Positions 37,700 to 51,800 of a stretch of 64,000 nt of DNA are shown one piece after another. The notes under the pieces are model-generated. The model was not told where the DNA came from. It was given only the letters and a program-made list of their open reading frames with translations, and did no database searches. The stretch's first letter is position 1; every line of letters starts with the position of its first letter. The position numbers and the translations under genes were made by a program. The stretch is from positions 79,061,114-79,125,113 of the forward strand of contig NC_090984.1 in assembly GCF_041146395.1 (NCBI RefSeq), written 5' to 3'. The stretch comes from Eulemur rufifrons (Eukaryota; Chordata; Mammalia; Primates; Lemuridae).

Positions 37700-38880
37700 A
37701 CACAACCCCACACACTTCATATTTTGCCAAGGAACAAAAGACTTGTCTTTTACTATACTTCCATAGATCTTTATTTTTCCTCTAGTATTTTCCCTTGACC
37801 TCTCTGTGCATGACCTCTCCCACATCTCTACCTCTGACCTCTGTCCTCATCTCACATTCTTTGATAACTACCTGGTAAACATTTCCATCAGTAGGACACA
37901 TCGTGTCCTGACTAATTCAGTGATTTCACCATCCCACTGCTTACTAATCCTGTCACCTCACATCAGTTTTCTCTTCTGATGCTCTATTACTTTCTTAATG
38001 ACAGCCACCATCAATCTCCCCATAACTCACAATCAGACCTCATCCACTCTTCACTGCTTCTCATTCCCCAAAATTCAACAACAGTGGTTTTGATTCATTG
38101 TTCATTTTTTCTTTCACAAATGACATTTCCTTTCCAATCTTGTAGGCATAATACTTGCTTTAGACCCTCATCAGCCATTGATTTAACAAGTTTTGCTTGG
38201 GTACTTATTCTAGTTAAGGTAATATGCTGCTTACTACAGAGAACTGCAGCTCACCTTCACCCTGATCATTCTGTATGTTACCACCAAACATGTAGACATG
38301 CATACATTAGCATCATTTACATGCTGGAAAATGCTAAATTGCTCTCTTTCACTGAAAGACCATTTCAAAAACGCATGGTTTGTCACTTGAGACTCTATGT
38401 AATCTAAGCAAAACTACTTTTTCCTTGTTCCTCACACAAACTCCTTATTCCCATCAAATTAGATTTGTCACAATTTTGAGATTTCTCTTTATGATTTCCC
38501 AATACTTTGACATTTTTAAAGAAAATACACCCACCCATAGATGTGAATCTTTTTCTGTTCGTATCTGGACTGAAGTGTAGTTCAAAAACTATGTACTTAC
38601 TTTGTGAAGCCCCTTCATACTTCATCATTAGAAGTAAATTCTCTTTTTTGGGAGTATATATTACATCTTATACTATGACATCTATGTATAACTCACTATT
38701 TAGTGTTTGGTCAAGAGTTATCTTTCAATGTGTAGACTTATGTTCTTTAACTGAACCTTAAAGCCCTTAGGGACTGAGGTATCTGTATCTTCCACAACAC
38801 ATAATAGGGAAATTTTTATATCCATTTTTTAACAAATATTTTTGTATTAACAGGACATACTTAAATTTTGGTCTTTCTCA
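37700..38880 (+). mobile_element. Possible ancient LINE (L2-like) body
   Basis: The region is pyrimidine-rich, with strings such as GACCCTCATCAGCCATTG, CCCACTGCTTACTAATCC and TGTGAAGCCCCTTCATAC that resemble the L2 3' region. The open frame at 37979-38407 has no coherent protein signature. Identification is weak. Confidence 0.35.
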
Positions 38881-39479
38881 CCCAACATATCCCCTGAGAA
38901 GAAATGTAGTCATAAGTATATAATCATAATGACTTAAAAAATAAAACATATAAAATATAAAATTTATAAAATTAGACTTCTTCATTCTCACTAAGCATTC
39001 TGTCTTTGGCTTATGTCTGCTATATTTTGTGTATCATTCTCATTACTTTTTCATTTTTTTGCTCTTTATATAAATATTGTCAAACTAATAATCAATTGAA
39101 ACCATCTGATTCTTTCACTGTAATGTTTCTGTATTTCCATATTTTCATTTGTACTGCTAGAACCAGTCCATGGCCAAATCTCCTGCTCCCACTATTTGTA
39201 AAAATTAAAAACTATATCAAGGAAAGTCAATTATTTTAAATATTATGCTAGCCATGGCATGTTCTATTTATCAGATGTTAAGAAATAGCCAGTTGGTGAC
39301 TTAAAATTATCTGCAATCATGCTCTAAAGTTCCGTTTCTTGATCTTCAAGCTACTATGAAGGGTATGATCTCAATAAAAACTCATCAAGCTGTACAATTA
39401 TATGTTATATGCTTTTTATAGATATATTTCAATAAAAATTTTATGTAAAATTATTGTAACTATAGCCTTATTTAAATGA

Positions 39480-39960
39480 ACTGAGATAATCACTTATTAA
39501 CAGCACATTCTCTGTGCCAAGTCCTTTCTAAATGCTGGGAACACAATGGGAAAAATATGGAGCATATATGTTTGAAACAATAAATACCTAAATAAATACA
39601 GAGGATATAGAGGATAATTTTAAAGAGTATTAAATGCTATTAAATAAATCAAACAAGGTAATAGAGACAGGGAGAGATGAAGATGTGGTAAGCTACTTTA
39701 GATGAGACAGTCTGGGAAGCATCTCTAAGGAGGTCATATTTGAGTTGAATGTTGAAGGACCAGAAAGATATCTGAGGGATGAGTGATACAGCAAAACATT
39801 GGGAACAACAACTGCAGAGACCCTGGCATAGCAGTAAAGTTGGCTTGTTAGGGAGCAGGATAGAAAATTTATGAGACTGGAGTACAGAGCAGTGAATGAA
39901 GAGCATGGAATGAAACAAAATTTCAGAGCTCAGAAGAGTCCAGATTAGATGGGCTATAAG
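39480..39960 (-). mobile_element. Ancient LINE relic (L2-type), antisense
   Basis: Key strings are GTGCCAAGTCCTTTCTAAATGCTGGG, then TCTGGGAAGCATCTCTAAGGAGG, GAGTTGAATGTTGAAGGAC and CTGCAGAGACCCTGGCATAGCAG. This order recurs at 47140-47580 and 63695-64000, so it is one interspersed family. I believe it is L2-type but the name is from memory. Confidence 0.5.
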
Positions 39961-40972
39961 AGTGGATTTGTATTTATTCTAAAGTTACTTATTCTGTGCT
40001 TAATGTCACTAATCTCATCTGTCTGATTTTTTTCACCAAGGCTTGCCTTCTCCTTTTGGAAAATATTTTAAACTTGATATCCATCAGCCATAACTCTCTA
40101 TTCCACCAAATAACAGATGCCCCTCCAGTCATTTTTAGTAGTACCTGACAGACATTATTTCAGGGAAGACTTTTCTACTAAGAGCTCTTACTCCTGAGCC
40201 ATCCTCTAAAAGTATGTCCTTCCTACATTTTCCCCTTTTATTTTCTGAGTTAATATCTTTCATCTGCTTATATGTATATTTTATACATACTTATACATGC
40301 TTTTGTCATTTTCATTAATATATTTGTATTGATCTTTTTCAATTCTATGAGCTAACATCACTTTAAATTCTAATCTTTGCCATTTGTGCAGTGTTTTGCA
40401 TTTTGTCAACTTAGAAGTTTGCTGACTAGAAAAGAATAGAGCCAATGCATCATCTTGCACACAGTTAAGTTTTAAGTAAACATTTTAAAACCATATTGAC
40501 TCTAATGTAATAGGAATGAAACAATTATTTGCATCAAGGTAGGCTGCAACGTGGATTTATGAAGCTGACTTTGGAGCCAGCCACAGAAGAATTAAACAGT
40601 CATGGACAAGAAAATGTAAAAGAGAAGGAAGATCCAAGGGAAAAACTTAAAACAATCAAGTACATCTGAACCAATAGCAATAAAGCTCTGACCGTTAAAA
40701 TACAGAGGTCACTTTTATAATGGATACAGTCCTGAAATGTTTTGTATACCTGAGTTTTTGTGGTTAGGAATGCTGATGGCATTTATGTTATCTAAAAGTA
40801 AAGAATATAAATCATATAGTAATATTGAAATTAAAATGAGAACTCATGCTACTTTTTGAGATGATTCCTATTCTTTAAAGACCAAGTATGCTGAATAAAA
40901 ACAATGGTTTGCACATGCATAGCCTAGTTAATTCTTATCAAGAACACAGCAGCAAAATAGACTTAAGCAAGG

Positions 40973-41394
40973 TGCTTTGGTTTGGATATCTGTCCCCCAA
41001 GCTTCATGTTGAAATTCAATCTCAATGTTGGAGCCTAATGGCAGGCATTTGGGTCATGGGGGCAGATTCTTCATGAATAAATTAATGCCCTCCCTCAGTG
41101 TGGTGGTAGGGTGAGCTCTCATTCTATCAGTTCCCATGAGAGCTAGTTGTTAAAGAAAAGCCTCCCCCCCACCCCCGCCTGCCTTGCTTCCTCTCTCATC
41201 ATGTAATCTCTGCACAAGAAGCTCCCTTTACCTTCCACCATGAGTGGAAGCATACACAGGCCTTTAAAAGATGCAGATTCCAGTGTCGTATTTCTTGTAC
41301 AGTGTGCAGAACTGTGAGCCAAATAAACCTCCTTTCTTTTTAAATTACCCAGTCTTAAGTATTCATTTACAGAAACACAAAATGGACTCAGATA
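40973..41394 (+). mobile_element. MaLR solo LTR (MST group)
   Basis: About 420 bp from TGCTTTGGTTTGGATATCTGTCCCCC to CACAAAATGGACTCAGATA. Diagnostic parts are TTTGGGTCATGGGGGCAGATTC, CCCATGAGAGCTAGTTGTTAAA, TTCTTGTACAGTGTGCAGAACTGTGAGCC and AAATAAACCTCC (polyadenylation signal). No internal sequence is attached. The C-rich run CCTCCCCCCCACCCCCGCC is at about 41161. Confidence 0.88.
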
Positions 41395-43719
41395 GGACAG
41401 ACAGAAGAGAAAGAAAAACCTCTAGATCCATACTTTACCAACAATGTGGCTATCATGGGATTAGAACTAAGGTGATTACTTCTTTCAGTGAGAAAACAAG
41501 GTACCAGGACACATGAACCCGTGTAACATGGTCTTCTAAGTAAACATGTAAGATTAATATATATACCATGTCAAGGGAGAGAGAGGCTAATACAGATGAA
41601 GTCTGTTTAAGGAATATAAAAAATAACAGGTAGAATTGTGGAAGAATTTGAACCATACCTTCTTAAAACACCACAGTCAGGAAATGATAAAAATATTTTT
41701 TAAAAATACAGCATAATGTGTAACAAAACAGAGAATACCAATATGTGAGTGTATGTGTATTTAGATAAATACACATACATATGTACTATCAACTGGCATA
41801 TATGTATACATGTGAGTATAAATACAATTTAGACTTTATAATTTATAACTGATTTATCAAATAACATTAAGTTTATTTTGTTCATCATATAAATTTCATA
41901 TTCTGTGACATTGGGAGGCTTTTTTCATGTGAATTTCCATGATTTTTAAAAAGGAATTTTAGGTTGATTATTGTCTAATTGCATAATTAGTCTAATTAGC
42001 TTAATTATAACTAATTATGTGATTGATGTAAATATGTTCAGTCTTGTAATTATATGGTGTAATTACTGTACAATACACAAGATGATGTCATGAACATCTT
42101 TACAAAAGTTCTAGAAAAATGGCAAGTGAATGGGCAATTTATAAAATTTAGGTACACATTTCTTAAATAATTATAAAATTATTTGCAACAGCTATATTTA
42201 AACTTTTAATACCATTTTTGAATAAAAGAAATAAAGCAAAGACATGCTGTCCATTAGTCAGTGGCCTTTACCAATACTGACATGACTCTAGTGAAATACC
42301 CATAGTCTCAAGCAGTATTTCCATGTTAGTTATAACATAAACTGGAATTTTTTTAAAACTATTTATACTAGTTTTTTATTATGATCCTTAGATATTAGTA
42401 AAAAATAGACCCTTCAAATTTACATTCTGTTTTATAGCTATAATGATTAATTTATTATAAACTTAAATGGATAATAATATATGCTAGCCTATATCTTTCA
42501 GGATTATGTGAGTAAAAGTATGAAATGCCTAATTATTCCTCTTAGACTTATTGCATTATATGCTTATGAATTCATATCAGCCCCAGGAAAACAGATCAAT
42601 TTCATTCTGGAAATGTTGTCTATAAAAATTATAAACAAGATATTTTTTCACTCAACAGGTCTATGAAATAAATATTCAATTCAAATTGATAAAGTTATTT
42701 GCATAGTATGAATAGGCATGCAGGATAGATATATGTCATTGTCTTACAAACTCTATTTTATTAAAAATAAGACAAAATAGCCTTATTATTAAAAACATAT
42801 CCTTAAAATAAATTTAATTTTCTAACATTAAAAAGTAAGCAGACATATCTATCATCTGAATACTTCCACAATATATTCCCAGTATGCTTTCCCAGTTTTA
42901 CAGCTTTACTGTTCTCACATATATTATACCAATTATTGTTCCAACCAGCCATAGACATAGATAATCTTTGGAGACACTGTCTTCTTTCTGTATTACTTAT
43001 AGATGCTAATGTTTCCACCTTTAATGCTCCTTCCATAGCAGTATTGTGTACCTCTATTCTGACAATGATTTTTACTTTATATTACTGCTTACCTTAAATT
43101 TTCCCTTATGTATCAACTAAATTAGCAGAGGAGGAGCCTTGCCTGGTAACCTCTATATCACTGGCAAAGATTTGTTCATATCTTGTGCATAGTGAATATC
43201 AGTAATTTTAACTGATATTATTTACATTACAAAGGCAGAGAGGCCATAGTGTATGCATCTATGGGGAGAAACTAAAATATTACTGAGTTCTCCAATACAA
43301 ACAATGCTAACACTGAAAGTTTTTCATTATTAAGTACATATGGAAGTTGATGGGAAACAATGGTTCAATAAATCAATAACATCTAAAAATAATGTATGCA
43401 TGAACATAAAACACTAGTGCAATAAGCAAAAGGAAAAGTGAACACCATTTCTATACCATTACAAATAGCAAAACCAATATAGAAAGGAAAGAAAAAAATC
43501 TATCTTGGTAAATATTTTAAGGATACAACACAAAATTAATTTTAAATCTAAAGCAAATTTGATGTGTACATCAAATCATTGATATCTTTAACTTAACAGC
43601 ATAATTATGAATAATTACTTAAAATGTATGGGTTTATCTTCTAATGTAGAGAAAGGTAACTACATATGTTAACTTTGTAAATTAGAACCTACACAACACT
43701 TATATTTTTTAATTGTAAA
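41395..43719. other. MDGA2 intron; AT-rich with a TAATTA-rich patch
   Basis: No element recognised. At 41966-42022, TAATT-type motifs are clustered. Short TG/TA microsatellite-like text occurs at 41740-41825. Confidence 0.5.
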
Positions 43720-44140
43720 AATAAAATCATATGTGGGAGCTAAATATTAAAAACAATTGATCTCATGGAGACAAAGAGTAGAATGAAGGTTACCAGAGGC
43801 TAGGAAAGATAGTGGGGACGGGAGGAAGGATAAGGTGGGAATGGTTAATTGGTGCAAAAATATAGTTAGATAGATGGAATGAACAATATTTGATAGCACA
43901 AACAAAAGTGACTAAAATCTACAATAAGTTAGGGTATACTTTAAAATAACTGAAAGAGTGCAATTGAAATATTCCTAACACAAAGAAATGATAAACGCCT
44001 CAGGTGATGGATATGCAAATTACCTGGTTTGATTAATTCACAATGTATGGCTGTATCAAAACATCACATGTACCCTATAAAGATATACAATTATTATATG
44101 TCCATAATAATTAAAAATTAAAAAAATTAAATAAAAATAA
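43720..44140 (+). mobile_element. Old L1 3' UTR fragment
   Basis: GGAGACAAAGAGTAGAATGAAGGTTACCAGAGGCTAGG, then GGTGATGGATATGCAAATTACC, CACATGTACCC and an A-rich end match the 3' UTR of older L1 subfamilies. Confidence 0.75.
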
Positions 44141-45044
44141 GCATAATAAGCTAAGTCCATTGTATTGCTTTCTACTGCTGGACAATCATAATTCACATTA
44201 ATTCCAAATTTCCAAGGCAGATATAAGCTCCAAATGAGGACATTGTTTGCAATCAAGTAGAGTCATGGGTAAAAATGTTCTCCACATCATTTCTATCTAT
44301 ATTATTAAAATGTACCCTGGAGCCTGGAATCAGCCCTGGATTTCCGAATCTATTAATTTTAATTTTAATAGAACTTTTAGAGAAACAATGATTATTCTGC
44401 AATGTTCTATATATTAATATGAAATAATGTGAAATTAGTGATTTCATCATATATACCACTAGATACACTCTGAAGAAATTGTGGATTCAAGCAGACTTTC
44501 AAAATGGCAGCCCAAGAAGACAAATACAGAACTCTGGGAACAACAGGTGGTATATTGTTCTAGTGAGCATGCACTATTGATTTCACAGCCAGCCTCACCA
44601 GTTCTTATTTCATATTACCAAACAGATCCACATATTTACGCTATCAAATTAGTCTCAGTAGGCATTTGCATTTGTGATCACTTCACAAAAGTACACCTAA
44701 TACAGCTCAATTGAAAAAGCAACTCCTGGATTTGCAGGAAGCTATATATATAGTTAGCTGCCTTGCCCCTTAGTGATATTTCTTTATAAGAAACTTTCTA
44801 GAATTTTTTAAGTAAATGACCACCTTCATATGCATTTTTGATAAATACATATATACATACAGAGACTCAAAGCAGTATCTCAAAGTTTGATAAGCCTAAA
44901 TGAAATTTGTATTGGAAAATTTTACATATGCTTTGAAATTGTTCATAGAACATTACTATACTTGACAAAGAAGTTAAATGAAAATAAGGGGATGAGGTTT
45001 TTTTCTGTGCTTGATATATAATATATTGCCATCATTAGTTCTCC

Positions 45045-45660
45045 TAAGATTCCTCAGACCATTAACATTGATATCAGTCTCTTCAAACTGATCTATACAT
45101 TCAATACAATCTCACTCAATATCTTAGCAGCCTTTTTATAATAATTGACAAGATGATTCTCAAATTCATATGGAAACACAAAGAAGCTAGAATACCCAAA
45201 ACAATTTTGGAGAAGATAAATAGACTTATTCTTCTTGCTTTCAAAATTTAGTATAAAACTGTAGTAATTAAGATACCACTGGTATTGGCATACAGATAGA
45301 TAAATAGGTCAATGGGAAAGAATAAATAGTACATAAATAGATCCCAACATATAAAGCCAATTGATTTTAATATAAGTGCCAAGAAAAATTAGTGGTGAAA
45401 GAATGAACTTTTCAGTAAATGGTGCTAGAAAACATGCATATTCATTTGTAAAAAATGAACCTCAAGCATTCCTTCACACCACAAAAAGTTAACTCAATAC
45501 AGTAAAATGTTGGTAAATATAAGTAGATCATGATTGATTCAAAGAATAAAATAATTGCTTTATAATAAAATTAAGCAATTATAAATATGTGTAGAATTAA
45601 AGTACTAGACAAAAATAGAATAAATCACAAAGAGTAAATATTGTTGAACTAGTCTAAACT
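45045..45660 (+). mobile_element. Old L1 ORF2 C-terminal fragment
   Basis: ATTCAATACAATCTCACTCAATATC, TTCATATGGAAACACAAAGAAG, CTGGTATTGGCATACAGATAG, and GGTGCTAGAAAACATGCATATTC follow the L1 ORF2 order with heavy decay. It ends without a 3' UTR. Confidence 0.75.
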
Positions 45661-45717
45661 TCTATTATTGTTGAGAAAATGGTAAAGTAATAATTAGAGA
45701 TACAAGGTGTAATTTTT

Positions 45718-46016
45718 TTTTTTTTTTAATGAGACTGGGTCTTGCTCTGTTGCCCAGACTGGAGTGCAGTGGCATGTTCATAACTCACTGCAACTTCCAA
45801 CTCCTGGGCTCAAGTAATCCTCCTGCCTCAGGCTCCTGAGCAGGTGGAACTACAGGCATGCGCCACCACACCTGGCTAAATAAAAAAAAAAAAAAATTTG
45901 TAGAGGTGGGCTCTAGATCAGGCCCAGGCTGATCTCAAACTCTTAGGCTAAAGCAATCTTGCCACCTCAGCCTTCCAAAGTGCTGGGATTATAGGCATGA
46001 GCCACCACACCTGGCC
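45718..46016 (-). mobile_element. Old Alu (AluJ-like)
   Basis: Reverse-orientation dimer ending GAGCCACCACACCTGGCC. The near-duplicate flanks CAAGGTGTAATTTT (from 45703) and CAAGGTATAATTTT (from 46020) mark the target site. It lacks the lemur-type central block and is much more diverged than the other Alus, consistent with insertion early in primate history. Confidence 0.9.
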
Positions 46017-46139
46017 TCCCAAGGTATAATTTTTAGGGTTACCAATAAACGATATTAAGATATTGTAAAAATCCTATTTAAATAATGCAGAAAGTGGAAT
46101 AATTAAAGTTTTTTGATAAATCCAAAAGAAAGCAAGAAA

Positions 46140-46960
46140 AGTGAGAAGTGACATAAAACAAGTAAATCATAAAAAAAAAGATGGATATATCATTTATTGG
46201 ATTAAATGTTCTCTTATAATTGTCCCGCAGTATTAAAACAATGAAAAAAAACTACATACTGTTTACAAGTAACATGTTATAAAAATAAACACATAGAAAG
46301 TTTAAATGTGAAAGCAAAGATGAATATTTACCACCATCACCACACTCTTACCCCCCAAAAAACACTAACTAAAAGAAAGCTTATATAGTTAAATTTATGA
46401 CTGACAAAGCAGATTTTAGGTCAAGAAACATTTCTAGAGGTAAATAGGGATATTTCTTAAAGATAATCTACCAAGAAGACATAATATCAGGAAGATAATA
46501 TACCAGTATAATTTATCAGGATGATATAATAATACTAAATCTGTATGAACTAATAATATATAATGGTATCTTCAAAATACACAATGCAAAAATTGACAAA
46601 AATAAGAGAAGAAATAGACAAATCTATTACCATAGTCATGGATGTTAACTAATCTCTCTCAATAGCTTTTAGAAAAACAGACAGAAAAATCATATATATA
46701 TACATATATAGATCTGAATAACACAATTTACTAATGTGACCTAATTAGCACTGAACAAAAGTTTGGAATGCACATTATTTTGGGTGCACATAGAACATTT
46801 GTGAATATAGACTCTAGCTTATATATAATGCATATCAAAATTAATTTCTAAAGGTTAAAATTATTCAAAGTATGCTCTCTGATACAGTGGAATTAAACTA
46901 GAAATCCACTAAAAATTATAACTAGAAAATCACCAACAGTTTGAAAATTAAATTTATTAA
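46140..46960 (+). mobile_element. Old L1 ORF2 endonuclease-region fragment
   Basis: AGATTTTAGGTCAAGAAAC, TCTACCAAGAAGACATAATATCAGG, TAAGAGAAGAAATAGACAAATC and TGAAAATTAAATTTATTAAAATGG follow the old L1 endonuclease order. It lies after a C-terminal L1 piece, reversed relative to a normal L1, so the two come from separate events or a rearrangement. Confidence 0.6.
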
Positions 46961-47139
46961 AATGGATTCATTTATAACATCATATTCATTCACTAAGTTT
47001 CTTTAGTGGGTGAAGAGGGATGGCATTACAGAGAGTAAATCAGGAGTTACTAGTAACTTGTAGTCAATTTTAATTATTTCATAGCTAGTAATCTAGAAAA
47101 CTTCATGGAAATATGGAGTTTTATTCAACGTTTACTATA

Positions 47140-47580
47140 TATTTATTGAGAATTTTCCATGGGTCAGGCACTGTTTGGGCTGTTGAAATGACAAAGTCTC
47201 TGTATTTAGTGAGTTTATGTTGAAAAACACAAATAAGATAATTTGTTTTATGAGTAAAAATAAAACTAGCTATTGGGTAAGAGTAACTATGGAAAGAAAG
47301 GAATGATACTTCATATAGATTTTTCAGAGAAGTCTTCCCTGAGTTGATGTGTCCTCAGTGTTAAGAAGGCCTCTGTCATATTTTCTAAGTATAAAATATT
47401 CTGTGTGGAGAAATAAAAAGTACACAGATCATAGTCATAGGCAAGTTAGGCCTGTTGAGGAATAGTGTGACCAGAACAGTGCAATGGCATATATAAGATA
47501 AGGTAAGTGAGAGCAAGGCAGGGCAAAGTTGGTCATGGCCTTGTAGGTCATAATACATTATTTGGATATATTATAAATAT
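47140..47580 (-). mobile_element. Ancient LINE relic (L2-type), antisense
   Basis: TTTATTGAGAATTTTCCATGGGTCAGGCACTG, TTCAGAGAAGTCTTCCCTGAGTTGATGTG and GGTCATGGCCTTGTAGGTCA repeat the family order seen at 39480-39960. Confidence 0.55.
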
Positions 47581-48339
47581 TGGGAAGACATAGGAAGAAT
47601 TAAAGCAGAAAATAAATTTTATCAGATTTATATTTTTAAATGCTCACTTTGAATGTCTGAAGTTTTCTGTAATAAAATATGATGACCAATTAGGGACACA
47701 TTTCAATATTCCATGAAAAGAAAATAAAAGTCATGGGATATGGCTGGATTTGTATATATCAGGCCCATGTAGTATATCAACACGTGTGCTATGAAGAAAA
47801 AACATTGATAATATCTTTGAAAAAGCCACCATTGTCCATGGCTATGAGAACTAAACTTGCCATACACTGATGTTTGAGTCTTTCCATCACAGTTTGGCCT
47901 ACATGATATATTAAGTATTAACAAACTAAGTATACATATAACATAAAAGTATTGAAATATTTCTTTCCAACATGATTTTTAAGACAGATGCAAATACAAA
48001 GCCAGTTCAGAAAGAGGGATAAGCAACATAATTAAGTATCAAATCAGGAAAATCTTTGTAAAATAAGAACTAAAAGTACATGCTATTTGCACTTAACAAT
48101 AGCTGTTTAATCCAGAACAAAAATTTGTAATAAAAGTTTTTTTGTTCCTTAAACATTTCTAAGAGAATTCAGACTGTCCAAGCAGCAGAGTTACTAGCAC
48201 AGCCAAAGGTCAAGAAAGTCTGTGTTGTGCAGTGTAATACAAGGTAATATTCAGACGAAAGAAAGTATTAGTATTGAAATGTTGAAATTAACAAGTTGTT
48301 TTCTCATAAAAGGATGGGGAAAATAAAAAAGAAAGAGAA
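47581..48339. other. MDGA2 intron, nothing recognised
   Basis: No element that I can support. Confidence 0.5.
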
Positions 48340-48350
48340 AATAAAAGTTT

Positions 48351-48715
<365 letters not shown>

Positions 48716-48814
48716 TCAATAGTTTTTAGCTTGAGAGCTCCAGTATGATTGTTTCTGAGAATTGGTTACATAGAAATATTAAATAGATATAATTACAAAA
48801 TAATATAATTGCAA

Positions 48815-51800
48815 AAAAAATTAAGCAGAAATCCTGGAGCTGAAAATAGAATGAATGAAATAAAAAATGAATGGAGAGAACCAATAGCCAAATTTAGCAA
48901 ACAGACAAAATAATCTCTAAAACTGAAGAAAGGCTAATTGCAAATATAGATTCAGAGAGGAAAAAGAAATAAGGAAATCTTACCAGATTCATGGGATTAC
49001 ACCCAAAGAGCAAATAAATGGCTCACTGTTGTTCAAGAGCAAGTGCAGAAAGATAAAGAGATAGAAAGTTTAGTTAAAGAAGTAATAACAGAAAACTTTC
49101 CAATTGTGGAAGAAGATATTAATATAAATATCCAGGTAAAAGAAGTTGAAAGTCTCCAATCTGATTCAGTCCAAATAAGGCTGCGCCACAAAATATTACA
49201 ATTAAACTGTCAAGGATAAAAGACAAAGAGAGTGTCCTGAAACCAGCAAGAAAAAAGAAGCAAATAACACAAAAAGGGAGTCCCAATATGGCAAATAGCA
49301 AAATTCTTAAAAGAAACCTTAAAGTCCAGGAGAGAGTGGGACAATATATTCAAAGTGCTGAAGGAAAGAAATTGTCAATGAAGAATTGTGTATCCAGCAA
49401 GGTTGTTCTGCATAAATGAAGGAGAGATAAACATTCATTCAGGCAAACAAAGCTGAGGGAATTAATCACCACCAGACCTGTCTTAAAGAAATGATAAAGG
49501 TAGTTCTTCAAAGTGAAAGAAAAGGACACTAGTGAGTAAAATGAAAACATCTGAAAGTATATAAATCATTGGTAAGAGTAAATACACAAATTTTAAATAT
49601 TCTAATTAGAATTGGGTGAATAATAAAATGGTGGTGTGTAAGCCACTTATATCATTAGTATGAAGGTTAAAAAAATAAAACTTTAAAAAATTGTAACTGC
49701 AATAGTTTGTTAAAAATGTAATATAACAAGATGTAAATTGTGACATAAATATTGAACATGTGGGGTGGGGGGAAGAGAAGGTAAAGAGTAGTTTATCTAT
49801 TTTTTTTCTTTTTCTGTGTGACCAAAGTTATCAGTTTAAAAGAACCTATTACAACTGTGTTTTTTGTAAGCCTTATGGCAATGACAAAGTGAACATTTAC
49901 AATATATGCACTAAAAATAAAACCCAATAAATCAAAACAAAGAGTTATAGAAAACCACTTAACCACAGAGGAACACAGTAAGAGAAGAAGAAAGGGTCTA
50001 CAAAATCACTAGAAAACAACAAAATGGCAATAACTCCTTAGCTATCATTGATTACCTTCAATGTACATGTATTAAATTCTACAATTAAAAGGCATAAAGT
50101 GCTCTATAAGAAAAAAAAATGACCAGCCTTGGTGGTGCATGCCTATATTCCTAGCTATTCAAGAGGCTGAGGCAAGAGGATCTCTTGAGCCCAGGAGTTT
50201 GAAGTTTCAGTGAGCCATGATTCTGCCACTGCACTGCAGCCTGGGTGACAGAGAAGAACATTGTCTCAAGAAACAAACAACGAAAAAAGAGGTAAAGTGG
50301 ATGAATAGATTAAATAAACAAACAAACAAACAAATAATAGCCAACTTTATGCTGCCTACAAACAACTCACTGTACCTGTAAGGACACAGATAGACGGAAA
50401 GTGAATAGATGAAAAAGATATTCCATGCAAATGAAAACCAAAAGAGAGCAGGCATAGCTATACTTATATTAAAGAGAAAAGACTTTAAGTCAAAAACTGG
50501 AAAAAGAGACAAAGAAGGGCATTATATAATGATAAAGGGGTTAATTCAGCATGAGAATATAGCTGTTATAAATATATAGGTACTCATTATTAGAGCACCT
50601 AAATATATACAGCAAACATTGATAGATCTAAATACATAGTGCAATACAATAGTAGGGGAGTTCAACATTCCATTTTCAGGAATGAACACATCATTCAGAT
50701 AGAAGATCAACAAAGAAACAAGAGATTTAAACAGTATTCTAGGCCAAACAGACATAATAGATGTTTACAGAACATTCCCTCCAACAGATAAAATATATAG
50801 ATTCTTCTCAACTGTACATGGAACATCCTCCAGGATAGATCACATATTAAGCCACAAAACAAGTTTTGTCAAATTTCAAAAGATCAAATTCATATCAAAT
50901 ATCTTTTCTGACCACAAATGTACTGAATTAGAAATTGATAACAAGAGAAATGTCAGAAATTTTACAAATACATGGAAATTAAATAACATGTTTCTGAACA
51001 TCCAATGGGTCAATAAAGAAATAATTTCTAGATAAAAATAAACATACACACATACAAAACCTATGGTATACAATGAAAGCAGTTCTAAGAAAGTTTATAC
51101 TAATAAATCTCTTTATCAAAAAGAAGAAAAATCTCAAATAAAAAATCTAACACTGAGCCTAAAGAAAGTAGAAAAATAAAAACACACTAACCCCCAAATT
51201 AGTAGTATAAAATAAATAATAAAGATTAGAGCAGAAATAAATGAAACAGAGACTAAAATACAATATAGAATATCAACAAAATGAAGAGTTGGCTTTTTGA
51301 AAAGATAAAATCAATGAACCTTTAGCTAGACTAAGAAAAAAAGAGAAAAGATCTAAATAAATAAATCAGAGGTGAAAAAGAAGAAATTAAAACTGATTCC
51401 GCAGAAACATAAATAAAAAGGATCATAATAGATTATGATGAACAACTGTCTGGCAACAAATTTGAAGAAATGGATAAATCCATTGACACACACAGCCTTC
51501 CGAAATTGAATCACAAAGACACAGAACACCTGAACAAACCAATAACAAGTAACAGGACTGGATCTGTAATTAAAAGTCTCCCATCAAAGAAAATCACAGG
51601 ACCTGATGGCTTCACTGCTGAATTCTAGCCAATATTTAAGAAAGAACTAATACAAATTCTTTTCAAACTATTCCAAAAAATTGAAAAGAGAACTCTTCCA
51701 AGCTCATTCTGCCAGGCCAGCATTACCCTGATACAAAACCAGAGGACACAATAATACAAAAGAAACTACAAGCTAATTTTCCTAATAAACATACACGTAA

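Noticed and set aside
37979..38407. 142-codon plus-strand frame
   Set aside because: No recognisable domain, biased composition, and located in a probable ancient LINE relic without splice or promoter context.
45718..46016. Considered as another lemur-type Alu
   Set aside because: It lacks the strepsirrhine central block and is far more diverged, so it is better placed as an old AluJ-like copy.
45045..46960. Considered as one L1
   Set aside because: The C-terminal ORF2 piece precedes the endonuclease piece, the wrong order for a single collinear L1; an Alu lies between them.
50207..50512. 101-codon minus-strand frame
   Set aside because: Spans a truncated Alu and old L1 in antisense; artefact.
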